A DNA stretch of 64,000 nucleotides from Magnetospirillum sp. SS-4 (GCF_902729425.1 NZ_CACVCH010000013.1:111175-175174), one strand, 5' to 3'; positions 1-9,751 are shown, counted from the stretch's first letter. Made by a program: numbers and translations. Notes: a model not told the origin generated them from the sequence alone.

Positions 1-207
1 GATGAACTGGTGATCGGCGACACCCGCACCCAGCCATTGGCCGACATCGTCCACGGCCCCGCCCATCGGGCCTTGCTGCAGCGGGTCGCGGCGGGGGACT
101 GGCCCGAGGTCTGCCAGGATTGCACCTTGTATCAGGCCCAGGACTTGCCGCGCCAAACATGGCTGGCCATGGCGTGGGATCTGCTGGGTGGATTATTCCG
201 GCGATGA
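1..207 (+). CDS. C-terminal end of a radical SAM/SPASM-like protein (5' truncated by window edge)
   Basis: An open frame runs from the first base to a TGA at 205-207, so only the last 68 residues are present and the true start lies outside. The tail contains a paired-cysteine motif (EVCQDCTLY). It resembles the last auxiliary-cluster cysteines of SPASM-domain radical SAM proteins, and the complete radical SAM protein at 19287-20327 ends with a comparable CSECTLLY. Its stop overlaps the ABC transporter start in an ATGA arrangement, so the two are probably co-transcribed. The family call rests only on this short tail; substrate and reaction cannot be read. Confidence 0.5.
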   Translation, partial: DELVIGDTRTQPLADIVHGPAHRALLQRVAAGDWPEVCQDCTLYQAQDLPRQTWLAMAWDLLGGLFRR

Positions 208-2015
208 TTACCCTTCTGCGCCAGGCCTTTTCCATGATGAGGCCGGCATTGCGCTGGCGGTGGGGCATGATCGTTGCCTCCGCCCTGGTGGGGGCCGCCC
301 TGGAAACCGTCGGCACCGGCGCCGTGTTCGGCGTCATCACTGTCATCGCCGATCCCAGCCAGATCCATCGCATACCAATGATCGGTGACACCCTGTCGGC
401 TCTTGCCGCCCGCAATCCCGCTCAGGCACCGCTGATCATCGGCATTGGCGTCATCATCTTCTTCATCGCCAAGAACCTGTTCATGTTCACCCATTCCTAC
501 TGGGCCGAACGGACATGCATGGACAGCGTCGTCGCCGGTGCCGGCCAATTGCTGAAGGGCTATCTTCGCGCCCCGTTCCAGCTCTATTTTCAGCGCAATC
601 CCGCCGAACTGACCCGCAATCTGTCGCGCACCATCGATGATGTGTTTGGCGGCGTGGTGCGATCCACCGTAGGATTAGTGGCGGAGGGTTTCGTCCTGCT
701 GGCCCTGCTGGCGGTCCTGCTCGTGGCGCAGCCGGCAGCGACCGCCATTGCCGCCCTCACCATCGGCACTTCCATGATCCTGGTATCCGCCATCTCCAAA
801 CGGGTGCTGATCACCCGTGGCCGCCGGGTCCAGGCCCTGGCCACTCAGATTCTTCAAGGTGCCCAGGAAGCCATCGGCGCCGCCAAGGACATCCGCATCC
901 TGGGTCGGGAGGATTTCTTCTGGTCACGGTTTATCGGACGGCGGCGTGAAAGCGCCGACCTCCAGCGCCTGACCCTGGCGCTGCTGGAAATGCCGCGTCT
1001 TGCGCTTGAAACTGCCATGGTCATCGGATTGGTGAACGTTGCCCTGGTTCTCGCCATGCAAGGAGAATCCGCCTCGGTGGTCCCGACTCTGGGGCTGTTC
1101 GGCTATGTGGGGTTCCGAATCCTGCCCTCGGTAACCCGCCTGCTGAGCCACGTCGGTCATATCCGCCAGTTCAGCGGCGCCGTCGAGGTGATCTGGGCGG
1201 ATTATTCCGCCCTGTGCGCTCCTGATCTCCATGCGCAACCGGATGAGCCGCCGATGCCGTTCGAGCGGGAATTGCGTCTGTCCGGCATCAGCTACGCCTA
1301 TCCGGGAGGGCGCGGCACCGTCCTGGATGCTATCGATCTGGTGGTACCGGTGCATGCCTCCATCGGCATTGTCGGGTCATCGGGTGCCGGGAAGAGTACC
1401 TTGGTGGACATCATCCTGGGATTATTGGCCCCTAGTTCGGGGCAGGTGCTGGTGGACGAAAAGGATATCGCCGGCCATATGCGCAGCTGGCAACGCCGCA
1501 TCGGCTATGTCCCCCAGAGCATCTACCTGACCGATGATTCACTGCGCAACAACATCGCCTTCGGCATTCCCATCGAATCCATCAACGAGGAGCGTCTGCG
1601 CGAGGCCGCCGCCATGGCCAGCGTCCTGGAGTTCATCGAATCGCTGCCGGAGGGGTTCGACACCATGGTCGGAGACCGAGGCCTCCTGCTGTCGGGCGGA
1701 CAGCGCCAGCGCATCGGCATTGCCCGTGCGCTGTACCATCAGCCCGAATTGCTGATCTTCGACGAGGCTACCTCGGCGCTGGACAGCGAGACCGAACGCG
1801 AGGTCGCCACCGCCATCGATTCCCTGGCCGGATGCAAGACAGTAATCATGGTCGCCCACCGCCTAACCACCTTGACTCGCTGCGACAGCCTTGTATTTCT
1901 AAAGCAAGGTCGACTCGCCGCCACCGGGACCATGGCCGAACTGATCGAGCGGGACGAGGATTTTCGCCGCCTGGCGGCAAGCTCGGGCGTCTTGCATTCC
2001 CACACAGGAGCCTGA
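204..2015 (+). CDS. ABC transporter, fused membrane and ATPase domains (MsbA/PglK-type flippase)
   Basis: A 603-residue half-transporter with an N-terminal six-helix membrane domain (about residues 1-320) and a C-terminal ATPase. Walker A GSSGAGKST lies near residue 390, the signature LSGGQRQRIGIARAL near 495, Walker B LLIFDEATSALD near 515, and the H-loop AHRL near 550. All catalytic motifs are intact, so it should dimerise into a working exporter. In a glycan locus the likely cargo is a lipid-linked saccharide flipped across the inner membrane, as for PglK or MsbA. The ATG at 204 is preferred because it overlaps the previous stop by four bases; a longer frame upstream has no family support. 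Confidence 0.9.
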   Translation: MITLLRQAFSMMRPALRWRWGMIVASALVGAALETVGTGAVFGVITVIADPSQIHRIPMIGDTLSALAARNPAQAPLIIGIGVIIFFIAKNLFMFTHSYWAERTCMDSVVAGAGQLLKGYLRAPFQLYFQRNPAELTRNLSRTIDDVFGGVVRSTVGLVAEGFVLLALLAVLLVAQPAATAIAALTIGTSMILVSAISKRVLITRGRRVQALATQILQGAQEAIGAAKDIRILGREDFFWSRFIGRRRESADLQRLTLALLEMPRLALETAMVIGLVNVALVLAMQGESASVVPTLGLFGYVGFRILPSVTRLLSHVGHIRQFSGAVEVIWADYSALCAPDLHAQPDEPPMPFERELRLSGISYAYPGGRGTVLDAIDLVVPVHASIGIVGSSGAGKSTLVDIILGLLAPSSGQVLVDEKDIAGHMRSWQRRIGYVPQSIYLTDDSLRNNIAFGIPIESINEERLREAAAMASVLEFIESLPEGFDTMVGDRGLLLSGGQRQRIGIARALYHQPELLIFDEATSALDSETEREVATAIDSLAGCKTVIMVAHRLTTLTRCDSLVFLKQGRLAATGTMAELIERDEDFRRLAASSGVLHSHTGA

Positions 2016-2020
2016 GGGGC

Positions 2021-2686
2021 ATGGGCCAGGAAATCGACTTCCTCGGACGCTTCCACAACGCCACCAAGCGCGATTACGTGCAGCGGGTGGTCGAACACGA
2101 CAAGGCGGAATGCGCCGCCATCGCCAAGCAATGGGGCTTTGACTATTGGGACGGCGACCGCAGTCACGGCTTCGGCGGCATGCGGTATGACGGCCGCTGG
2201 CTGCCACTGGCCGAGGACATGGTCAAGCATTACGGCCTGAAGGCGGGAGATAAAGTTCTCGACATCGGCTGTGGCAAGGCCTTCCTACTGTACGAGCTCA
2301 CCCGCGCCTGCGCCGGGCTGGAGGTGGCCGGGCTGGATATCTCGCAATACGGCATCGACAATGCCAAGGAGGAGGTGCGTCCATTCCTCCATCAGGGCAA
2401 CGCCACCAGCCTGCCTTGGCCCGATGCCAGCTTTGACTTGGTGATATCCATCAACACCTTCCATAACCTCCAGGTTCACGAGCTGGACCAAGCGTTGCGG
2501 GAGATGCAGCGGGTCAGCAAGGACAAGGCCTATCTGTGCGTCGAAAGTTATCGTAGCGAATGCGAGAAGGCCAATCTGCTGTACTGGCAGCTCACCTGTG
2601 AAAGCTTTCACCGGCCGGAAGGCTGGCGTTTCTTGTTCGACATGGCCGGATATACCGGCGATTGGGGATTTATCACCTTCGCATGA
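2021..2686 (+). CDS. Class I SAM-dependent methyltransferase
   Basis: The 221-residue product has the SAM-binding motif I (VLDIGCGKAFLLYEL, near residue 78), an acidic end of strand 2 (VAGLDIS) and a motif II/III region (FDLVISINTFHNL). It is a compact Rossmann-fold methyltransferase without extra domains, and the acceptor cannot be deduced. Start at 2021 follows an AGGAG at 2006-2010 and lies six bases after the transporter stop; a longer upstream frame would overlap the transporter by about 190 bases. The last bases overlap the next gene by four. It probably methylates a sugar or a modified intermediate made by neighbouring genes. Confidence 0.8.
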   Translation: MGQEIDFLGRFHNATKRDYVQRVVEHDKAECAAIAKQWGFDYWDGDRSHGFGGMRYDGRWLPLAEDMVKHYGLKAGDKVLDIGCGKAFLLYELTRACAGLEVAGLDISQYGIDNAKEEVRPFLHQGNATSLPWPDASFDLVISINTFHNLQVHELDQALREMQRVSKDKAYLCVESYRSECEKANLLYWQLTCESFHRPEGWRFLFDMAGYTGDWGFITFA

Positions 2687-3561
2687 GCAAGCTTGTCATC
2701 CTCGGCGCCTCCAGCTCGGTGGGCCGCCACCTGTGGAACCACCTCGGCCCCGAGCGTGCCATCGGTACCTATCGCGCCAATCCGATTGCCGGCGGACGGC
2801 CCTTCGACTCGGTCACGCAACGCGCGACCGATATCCTTCGCCCTGGCGAGGCCAGTCATGCCGCCATCCTGCTGGCCGATCCACAGCCTGATTCCTGTAT
2901 CAAGGACCCGGAGGCATCGCGGCGCCTCAATGTCACCGCCATGACCCGGCTGTGTCAGGACCTGTGGGCACTGGGCATTACCCCCATCTTCGCTTCCACC
3001 GAATTCGTGTTCGATGGTGCCGGGGGTGAGTATACCGAGGAGGATGAGGCCCGGCCGATCCTGCTCTACGGACGGCAGAAGAAGGAAGTGGAGGATTTCC
3101 TGGCCTGCTCCGGTCGACCCCATGTCATCCTGCGCTTCGCCAAGGTGTATGGCGACCGCCCCGGCGATGGCACCATCTTCACCGTCTGGGCCGCCCAATT
3201 GCTGTCCGGAACCCGGACCATGCGCTGCGCCTCCGACCAGGCATTTTCACCGGTATTCGTCGGTGATGTCGGCGATGCCATCGTCCGGGCGGCGGAACGG
3301 AACCTGGCCGGCCTGTTCCACCTGTCGGGCAATCATCGCTTCAATCGGCTGGAATTGCTGGAGATGACGATAGCGGCCATCCGCCGTCGCCGGCCGCTGG
3401 ATCTTGAGATCCAGCCCTGCTCCATCGACGACTTTAACCTGCCCGAACCCCGTCCCAAGGATGTGTCCATGCGCTCGGACAAGCTGGCGGCGGCGGCCGG
3501 CCTGGTATTTGCCGATACCGAAGCCAAGGTCGATCGCATCGTGGCGGACACGCTGGGATGA
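2683..3561 (+). CDS. NAD(P)-dependent SDR, RmlD-like sugar-nucleotide reductase/epimerase
   Basis: 292 residues of the extended short-chain dehydrogenase type. The cofactor motif is GASSSVGRHLW at the N-terminus, and a catalytic-type YGRQK (YxxxK) follows FASTEFVFDG. The layout resembles RmlD-like proteins (dTDP-4-dehydrorhamnose reductases), with a conserved LRFAKVYG segment. It could reduce or epimerise a 4-keto sugar nucleotide, but no dedicated dTDP-rhamnose genes adjoin it, so the nucleotide carrier is unknown. Start and stop each overlap a neighbour by four bases, indicating tight coupling. Confidence 0.75.
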   Translation: MSKLVILGASSSVGRHLWNHLGPERAIGTYRANPIAGGRPFDSVTQRATDILRPGEASHAAILLADPQPDSCIKDPEASRRLNVTAMTRLCQDLWALGITPIFASTEFVFDGAGGEYTEEDEARPILLYGRQKKEVEDFLACSGRPHVILRFAKVYGDRPGDGTIFTVWAAQLLSGTRTMRCASDQAFSPVFVGDVGDAIVRAAERNLAGLFHLSGNHRFNRLELLEMTIAAIRRRRPLDLEIQPCSIDDFNLPEPRPKDVSMRSDKLAAAAGLVFADTEAKVDRIVADTLG

Positions 3562-4793
3562 AATTGAAGCCACTGCTATTCCTGGCTGTGATCTGGGGGG
3601 GGCTGTTCGCCTTGGTCGAGGCCGGCAGTTGGATGGTGTTGAAGGTGGCCAATGCCCGTCACCCAAGCGACAATCCCCTGGTTACCGAGTATCTGGCCCG
3701 CGGCCATCCCCTGTTCGTCGACAATGAGGATTTGCGGATTCAAAGTCAGGAATTCTTCTATCACCCTTTCCTCGGCTATGAGCAGGCGCGCAACCACGTC
3801 ACCATCAGACCCAGCCCGGAATACACCGGACATATCGGCGTAGATGCGGCGGGATTTGTCCATACCGGTGATCCTGAACGTAATCCCAAGCGACTGGCCG
3901 AGCCGAAGGGGCGTTCTTACCGCGTGGTTTTCCTTGGTGGTTCGACCATGTTCGGACTAGGGTCGTCCCGCAACCAAACCACCATTCCCGCCTATTTTGA
4001 GGCCCTGCTGCATCAGGCTTGGCCGGGAGTGGAGTTCCTGGTTCTGAATGCCGGGGTCCAGGGCTATCAGAGCACCCAGGAGCGGGTCGCCTACGAGCTT
4101 TACCTGGACGGGCTGGAGCCCGACCTGGTGATCGCCCTGGATGGCACCAACGACGCCATGTTCCCAGCCGATCTAGCGGTGTGGAAGCCCTATTTCAGCA
4201 CCACCTCGCTGGTGGATAATGCCCGCTTCGTCAGCCTGCACAAACCCTCGGTCAATCTGGCCAGCACCATCCAGGCCCTGATTACGTTTCCCGAACCTCT
4301 GGCCTCGCTGGCCCTGTTGCGTCGGGTGATCAGCCGTCTACCGGGAGGGCCGCAACCACGCCACGACCAGCCCGGCATCTATCATCCAGAAGCGGCGGTT
4401 CAACTGCACGGCAATCTCAAATCATTAGCCCGTCAATTGACGAGCGACCACCGCCTGGGTCTGTTCGTACTTCAGCCCTATCTTGGCCATGCTAAGCCCA
4501 ACCTGACCGAAGGCGAACGCGCCATCGTCGACGGCTATGGCGGTCGGATCGAAGTCTTCAACCGTCACTTCTCAGATTTTGCAGCCCTGTACCATGATCT
4601 TGATCAACACTTCTCCGGCTCAGGACTACTATTCATCGATCTGCGAACAGTATTTTCCGACACACCGAATCTGATCTATCACAGTCTTGCCCATTATAAT
4701 GATACCGGCAATAAAATGCTTGCCGATGTCATGTTCACCCGAGTCCAGGCAGATATGGCGGCGGATCTCGGGACAAAAGGATTGCTGCCATGA
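3558..4793 (+). CDS. Membrane-anchored SGNH/GDSL-hydrolase-like protein (copy 1)
   Basis: 411 residues with one N-terminal hydrophobic anchor (about residues 5-24), then an extracytoplasmic SGNH-like domain. Block I is FLGGSTMFG with nucleophile Ser129, block II is NAGVQGYQS, and block III is DGTNDA with Asn198, all as expected for the superfamily. Near the C-terminus, AHYNDTG offers a candidate catalytic His, but the usual Asp three residues before it is a Ser. Such proteins act as carbohydrate esterases or acyltransferases, so it may add or remove an acyl group on the glycan. The adjacent gene is a paralog. Confidence 0.75.
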   Translation: MKLKPLLFLAVIWGGLFALVEAGSWMVLKVANARHPSDNPLVTEYLARGHPLFVDNEDLRIQSQEFFYHPFLGYEQARNHVTIRPSPEYTGHIGVDAAGFVHTGDPERNPKRLAEPKGRSYRVVFLGGSTMFGLGSSRNQTTIPAYFEALLHQAWPGVEFLVLNAGVQGYQSTQERVAYELYLDGLEPDLVIALDGTNDAMFPADLAVWKPYFSTTSLVDNARFVSLHKPSVNLASTIQALITFPEPLASLALLRRVISRLPGGPQPRHDQPGIYHPEAAVQLHGNLKSLARQLTSDHRLGLFVLQPYLGHAKPNLTEGERAIVDGYGGRIEVFNRHFSDFAALYHDLDQHFSGSGLLFIDLRTVFSDTPNLIYHSLAHYNDTGNKMLADVMFTRVQADMAADLGTKGLLP

Positions 4794-6031
4794 CCGCTTG
4801 GCTCAAGGGCTGGCGGTTGATCGCCGGCATGCTCCTGCTGGCCTTCGTTTTGGAGGCGGGATCATGGGCAGCGCTTCGGTTCTGGTTCATGCTGCGCCCC
4901 ACCGACAATCCTAGAGTTGTCGAATACATGCGGCGCGGCCATCCGCTTCTGACCGACAACGAGGATCTTCGTGCCGCTGAAATCGGCATCCAGCTCGATG
5001 GTTATCTTGGGTATCGCCTGCTCCCCAGCTACGTCTCACCACGTGTCAACCGGCAGTATGTCAGCATTATCGAAACCGATGCGGCCGGCTTCGTGCATAA
5101 CGGTGACCGTGATGCCAACCCCCGCCTTCTGGCTGATCCGAAGGCAAAAATCTATCGGATACTGGTTCTCGGCTGTTCAGCGGTGTATGGCGCAGCCAAT
5201 ACTACCAATGCCGCCACCTTGCCGGCACGGCTGGAGGCACGGCTGAAAGCGCGTTGGCCGCAGGTTCCGTTTCAGGTTATTAATGCTGGAGTCCTCGGCT
5301 ATCAATCAACACAAGAACGCCTGTCCTATGAACTCTATCTCCGCGAGCTGAAGCCGAGCGCGGCGATCGATGTCACCGGCAATTGCGACGCCAAATACAG
5401 CGCCCAATTGCCGGTCTTCATCCCCCATTGGTCGGCGAGCCTGCCTCTGACCAGTGAGAGCTATCTTGATTATTTCCGCCCTGAACCATCGGCTCGTATC
5501 TTTGTATCTAATCTGATCCAGTTCCCCGAGCCCCTCTACAGCCTAGCCGTCCTCCACCGAATCATTGCTCGTTTTGGCGGCGGCACTACTTATACCACCG
5601 CCACCGCTTATTATTACCATCCCGAGGCGGCGCAGCAGTTCACACGCAACATGGAAGGACTGTCGCGGGATTTCATCGCCGACGACGTGCTTGGCCTGTT
5701 TGCCCTGCAGCCCCATCTCGGTGGCAAGAAAGCCGAACTGGGCTCCCGTGAGCGCGAGGTCTTGGCCGAAAATAAGGAGTGGGCCGATGCTCTCCAGCGG
5801 CATCAACTCGATCTGGCCGGCGCGTTCCAGACCCTGGCGAAGCGCCATGCCGGGCAACGCCTGCGCTTCATCGACTTCTCCGATGCCTTCGATGGCGTGA
5901 ACGAACAGACCTTCGAAACCTTCACCCATCCCAACGATCTTGGCAGCGATCTACTGGCCCAGAGGATTGAGGAGCGATTCGGGGCGGCACTGCAGACGGA
6001 CCTGATCGCCAGGGGCTGGTTGCGCCCATGA
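4790..6031 (+). CDS. SGNH-hydrolase-like protein (copy 2), block III altered
   Basis: 413 residues, a tandem paralog of the preceding gene with the same N-terminal anchor and clear residue-by-residue similarity (DNEDLR, DAAGFVHNGD, NAGVLGYQSTQER). Ser130 is kept in LGCSAVYG. The GTND block of copy 1 reads GNCD here, so the oxyanion-hole Asn is replaced by Cys199. The candidate His is in THPNDLG, again without Asp three residues earlier. It may be a divergent enzyme or a non-catalytic partner of copy 1. It overlaps both neighbours by four bases. Confidence 0.7.
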   Translation: MTAWLKGWRLIAGMLLLAFVLEAGSWAALRFWFMLRPTDNPRVVEYMRRGHPLLTDNEDLRAAEIGIQLDGYLGYRLLPSYVSPRVNRQYVSIIETDAAGFVHNGDRDANPRLLADPKAKIYRILVLGCSAVYGAANTTNAATLPARLEARLKARWPQVPFQVINAGVLGYQSTQERLSYELYLRELKPSAAIDVTGNCDAKYSAQLPVFIPHWSASLPLTSESYLDYFRPEPSARIFVSNLIQFPEPLYSLAVLHRIIARFGGGTTYTTATAYYYHPEAAQQFTRNMEGLSRDFIADDVLGLFALQPHLGGKKAELGSREREVLAENKEWADALQRHQLDLAGAFQTLAKRHAGQRLRFIDFSDAFDGVNEQTFETFTHPNDLGSDLLAQRIEERFGAALQTDLIARGWLRP

Positions 6032-7917
6032 GCGGGTTCGTCGCCCTGATTATGGCAGCCTCCAGCCTGGGCTGGGGGGCTTTGGCGCTGCGTCTGGCAG
6101 GGGGCTTTGGTGGTCTGGCATGGCGCGAACGGATGGCATGGTCATTCGGACTCGGCATGGGCGTGCTGGGATGGCTTGGCTTTTTCGCCGCCCTGTCCGG
6201 TCATCCCGATCCGATATTCTTCACCCTGATCGTCGCGGCCGGCCTGCCGGGACTGTATTGGCTGCACCAGTCCGATATATCGCCGGAACCTTTCACCCTC
6301 TGGACTTGGATGATGCTGGCCCTCGGCACCGTCGTGCTGGCGGGCGACCTGATCGAGGGGCTGGCTCCGCCGACCGATGCCGACAGTCTGGCCTATCACT
6401 TCGCCATTCCACGCCGGATTTTGCAGGATCACCATCTGATCTTCGTGCCGCGTGCCGCCGATGGCGCCATACCGCTACTGCAACAGATGACCTATCTTGC
6501 CGCCCTGGCCCTGGGGGGTGAGCAGGCCATGACACTGTGGTGCGGCCTGTCCGGCTGGGCGGCCGTTCTGTTGACCTATGCCACCGCGCGCCGGCACCTG
6601 TCACGCGACTGGTCCTTAACCGCCGCGCTGGCCGTGGCCACCCTGCCTGCCTTCCTTTATGGTGCCGGATCAGGACAGGTGGAGACGCGGATGGCCACCT
6701 TCGTCACCATCGCCGTCATCGCCGTCATGGATTGTCGTCGGCAGGGTGGATTGGGACTGGCGGTAATTGCCGGATTGGCTGTCGGCTTTTCCATGGCCAG
6801 CAAGTATCCTGGCCTGCTGGTGGCCTTGCTGTGCGGCCTGGCCCTGCTCGCCCAGCGTGGCGGATTGGTCCGGGCAAGTGTCCTGACCGTGGTCGCCTGC
6901 ACCGCAGGATTGCAGTGGTATGCCTGGAACTGGTGGAATATCGGCGATCCCGTTTTTCCCATGCTCTACGGCATCATTCCCTATCCCGCCGACGCCCCTT
7001 GGAATGCCCTCCAGAATGCCGCCTTCAAGGAATGGGCCACCGAAGTGGAATCCCCGATGTCTCGGGGAATATTGGATATCCTGGTCTATCCGCTACGGGT
7101 GACCTTCCTGCCTCCCGCTGCATTGGATTCCGGACGGACCGGCCTGGGCGTGTTGCCGATACTACTGCTGCCCTTCGCCATGGCCGGGGCCTGGAGGAAC
7201 CGGAACCATTCTATCGTCCGCAACTGGCTAGTCGCTGCCTTCATCTGTTTGGGATTCTACCTGCTGTGGTCGGTGTTCGGAGCATCGCAAAGAATTCGGC
7301 ACTATCTGCCGTTCATGCCACTGGTCATCGTCGGCTTGCTGGCCGCCGCCCTCCAAACCAAGAGTCGCCTTCCCCTGATGGTGGCGGTGGCAGCCACCTT
7401 GCTGCTGCAATCGGTCGCACAGCTTATGTTTGTTCGCAATGCCGCCGCTCATATCCTATCCCGGGAATCCAGGATGGAATATCTGGAACGCAATGTCGGC
7501 CTCGCCTTCGCCGTCACCTGGGCCAATGCAAATCTGCCGGACACGGCCAAGATCATGATTAATGCCCGACAATGGCTCTACCTGCTGGATCGGCCAACAT
7601 TGTTCGTGACCAAGGTACAAGCTGCGGAGGTCGAAGTTCGACCCGACAATGCCGACGTTTCCATCTTCTGGCGGCAGATGCGGAGGCATGAAATCACCCA
7701 CGCCATCTTGCCCAATGCCGATCTCTCCTTGCGCACCTCCGACCAAGATCCTCTCTACCTCCTGATGGCCGGTGTGGTCGCCACCGGCTGCGGCCGGATC
7801 GTCGAGACTCTGACCGGTCCCGACGCGGTGATAAGCCGGACCATGGGAAACCGCGGTGACCGCATGGTTCATGTGCCGGTAGTCGAGCTGGTTCCCACCG
7901 GCTGCCCACTGGAGTGA
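6028..7917 (+). CDS. Polytopic membrane protein, GT-C-like glycosyltransferase
   Basis: 629 residues with about ten to twelve hydrophobic segments over the first 490 residues, followed by a soluble C-terminal part. An early loop carries PPTDADSLAYHFAIP, the sort of acidic first loop in which GT-C polyprenol-phosphate-sugar-dependent transferases place their catalytic Asp. The overall shape fits RgtA/B or ArnT-like enzymes that decorate glycans on the periplasmic side. A Wzy-type polymerase is a less likely alternative. It overlaps the SGNH gene by four bases. A 95-base gap follows before the next gene, the first real break in this operon. Confidence 0.65.
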   Translation: MSGFVALIMAASSLGWGALALRLAGGFGGLAWRERMAWSFGLGMGVLGWLGFFAALSGHPDPIFFTLIVAAGLPGLYWLHQSDISPEPFTLWTWMMLALGTVVLAGDLIEGLAPPTDADSLAYHFAIPRRILQDHHLIFVPRAADGAIPLLQQMTYLAALALGGEQAMTLWCGLSGWAAVLLTYATARRHLSRDWSLTAALAVATLPAFLYGAGSGQVETRMATFVTIAVIAVMDCRRQGGLGLAVIAGLAVGFSMASKYPGLLVALLCGLALLAQRGGLVRASVLTVVACTAGLQWYAWNWWNIGDPVFPMLYGIIPYPADAPWNALQNAAFKEWATEVESPMSRGILDILVYPLRVTFLPPAALDSGRTGLGVLPILLLPFAMAGAWRNRNHSIVRNWLVAAFICLGFYLLWSVFGASQRIRHYLPFMPLVIVGLLAAALQTKSRLPLMVAVAATLLLQSVAQLMFVRNAAAHILSRESRMEYLERNVGLAFAVTWANANLPDTAKIMINARQWLYLLDRPTLFVTKVQAAEVEVRPDNADVSIFWRQMRRHEITHAILPNADLSLRTSDQDPLYLLMAGVVATGCGRIVETLTGPDAVISRTMGNRGDRMVHVPVVELVPTGCPLE

Positions 7918-8012
7918 CCCCCGCCAAGATGGACAAAATCGCCCGGTTGGGGCACTCTCCCGCCACCCCCTGCCACTCCATGGTGCGACCCGCCCCTTAG
8001 CAAGGATAGCCG

Positions 8013-8567
8013 ATGCCCGCTTCCGCCTCTTTCGTTGCGCTGAACGATCCGGAGACCTGCTGGAAGGATCTCAACGCCAAGTCGACCGGCTATTTCGCCA
8101 AGCGTCAGCAGATCTGCCTGACCCGCGACGTGGTTGAGGAGATCAAGCGCTCCGCCCTGGAAACCGGCGTCAATTGCCGGCTGTCGCTGCACACCTCGCC
8201 GGAAGAAGAATTCCACGAGATGATCATCTTCCAGCACCGCGACCAGTATTACCGGCCAAAGAAGCATATCCGCCCAAAATCATTCCATATGATCGAAGGC
8301 GAGATGGCGGTATTCGTGTTCAATGATGACGGGAGCGTGATCGATGCCCAGATCGTCAATACAACCACCAACCTGATCTACCGGGTCGGGGCCAACCTTT
8401 TCCATACCGACGTGCCGCTGACTCCTTATGTAGTGCACCATGAAAGCACCTTGGGGCCATTTCTCGGTAAGTCTGATCACACCTTCGCCCCCTTCTCGCC
8501 GCCCGCCGACGACAAGGAGGCCTATCTCAAGTTCCGCGACGGGCTGTTGAAGCTGGTCGGACGCTGA
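8013..8567 (+). CDS. WbuC-family cupin-fold metalloprotein
   Basis: A 184-residue single-domain protein with cupin-like beta-strands. Motifs typical of the WbuC family are visible: CRLSLHTSPEEEFHEMIIF, then a histidine-rich IRPKSFHMIEGEMAVFVF, and later a VVHHESTLGPF segment. WbuC proteins occur in O-antigen clusters of many bacteria with no firmly established reaction; the His and Glu residues suggest a bound metal. AAGGAT just upstream is the ribosome binding site, and the gene starts a small cluster with the flavoprotein and aminotransferase that follow. Confidence 0.8.
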   Translation: MPASASFVALNDPETCWKDLNAKSTGYFAKRQQICLTRDVVEEIKRSALETGVNCRLSLHTSPEEEFHEMIIFQHRDQYYRPKKHIRPKSFHMIEGEMAVFVFNDDGSVIDAQIVNTTTNLIYRVGANLFHTDVPLTPYVVHHESTLGPFLGKSDHTFAPFSPPADDKEAYLKFRDGLLKLVGR

Positions 8568-8586
8568 TATTCAGGAGTTCCATGGC

Positions 8587-9714
8587 ATGAAGAAGGCATT
8601 GGTCATCGGCGGCGGCTTCGCCGGCCTCAGCGCCGCCCATCTGCTGTCACTACAGGGCGGTTGGGACATCACCATCGTGGAGAACGGTCCCTGGCTGGGT
8701 GGCGGCTGCAAGACCCTGTGGTATGGCGGCCACCCCTATACCTTCGGGCCACGCCACTTCCTGACCCAGAATGTGCCGGTATTCGACTATCTGAACAAGT
8801 ATTGTCCACTGCGCCGCTGTAACGATCACGTCTTCCTGACCTATGTGGAGAAGGACGCCCAGTTCTATAACTACCCCATCCACATCGACGACGTCGCCCG
8901 CATGCCGGAAAAGACGCAGATCGAGACGGAACTGGCCGAGGCCAAGCAGATCAACGGCGCCGGCGCCGCCAAGGATTTCGAGGAATACTGGCTGGCCTCC
9001 ATCGGCCGCACCCTCTATGATAAATTCGTCAACACCTACTCCAAGAAGATGTGGATGTTGGATGACAACAAGGTAATGGATGACTTCTCGTGGTCGCCCA
9101 AGGGCGTTGCCCTGAAGACCGGCCCGCGTCAGGCCTGGGATACCGCCATTTCCGCCTATCCCATTGCTCCCAACGGCTATGACGGCTATTTCGACATCGC
9201 CTCCACCGCCGATAACGTCACGGTGCTGCGGACCGATATCGAAAAATACGATCTGCCCAACAAGACGGTGGTGATCGACGGCGAGAGGCGGACCTATGAC
9301 GCCATCGTCAATACCGCCTCTCCCGACGTAGTGATGTACAACGAGTTCGGCGAGTTGCCCTATATCGGCCGCGACTTCATCAAGTTCGTGCTGCCCATCG
9401 CGCACGCTTTTCCCAAGGACGTCTACTTCCTGTACTACGCCAGCAACGAGCCCTTTACCCGGCTGGTGGAGTACAAGCAGTTCACCCGTGTCAATTACGA
9501 CTCCGATTCCACCATCATCGGCATGGAAATCCCGTCCAAGAATGGACGCTATTACCCGGTGCCGCTGAAGTCCGAATATGAACGCGCCCAGAAGTATTTC
9601 GACGCCATGGGCGAGAACGTGTTCTCCATCGGCCGAGCCGGCAGCTATCAGTACCGCGTCGACGTGGATGATTGCATCGCCCAGGCCATGGACGCGGTTG
9701 CCAAGCTGAAATAA
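8587..9714 (+). CDS. UDP-galactopyranose-mutase-like FAD protein
   Basis: 375 residues with an N-terminal dinucleotide fold (VIGGGFAGLSAA) and features of the UGM family: GGHPYTFGPRHF, FYNYPIH, YDKFVNTYSKKMW and a C-terminal YQYRVDVDDCIAQAM that positions FAD. UGM converts UDP-galactopyranose to the furanose form with reduced flavin. The divergence seen here leaves room for another pyranose/furanose sugar. CAGGAG at 8572-8577 is the ribosome binding site. It sits between the WbuC cupin and an aminotransferase, so an amino-sugar furanose is one possible product. Confidence 0.75.
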   Translation: MKKALVIGGGFAGLSAAHLLSLQGGWDITIVENGPWLGGGCKTLWYGGHPYTFGPRHFLTQNVPVFDYLNKYCPLRRCNDHVFLTYVEKDAQFYNYPIHIDDVARMPEKTQIETELAEAKQINGAGAAKDFEEYWLASIGRTLYDKFVNTYSKKMWMLDDNKVMDDFSWSPKGVALKTGPRQAWDTAISAYPIAPNGYDGYFDIASTADNVTVLRTDIEKYDLPNKTVVIDGERRTYDAIVNTASPDVVMYNEFGELPYIGRDFIKFVLPIAHAFPKDVYFLYYASNEPFTRLVEYKQFTRVNYDSDSTIIGMEIPSKNGRYYPVPLKSEYERAQKYFDAMGENVFSIGRAGSYQYRVDVDDCIAQAMDAVAKLK

Positions 9715-9751
9715 CCCAACCTCCCGGTCCCCTGATCACGAGAAGACAGAC

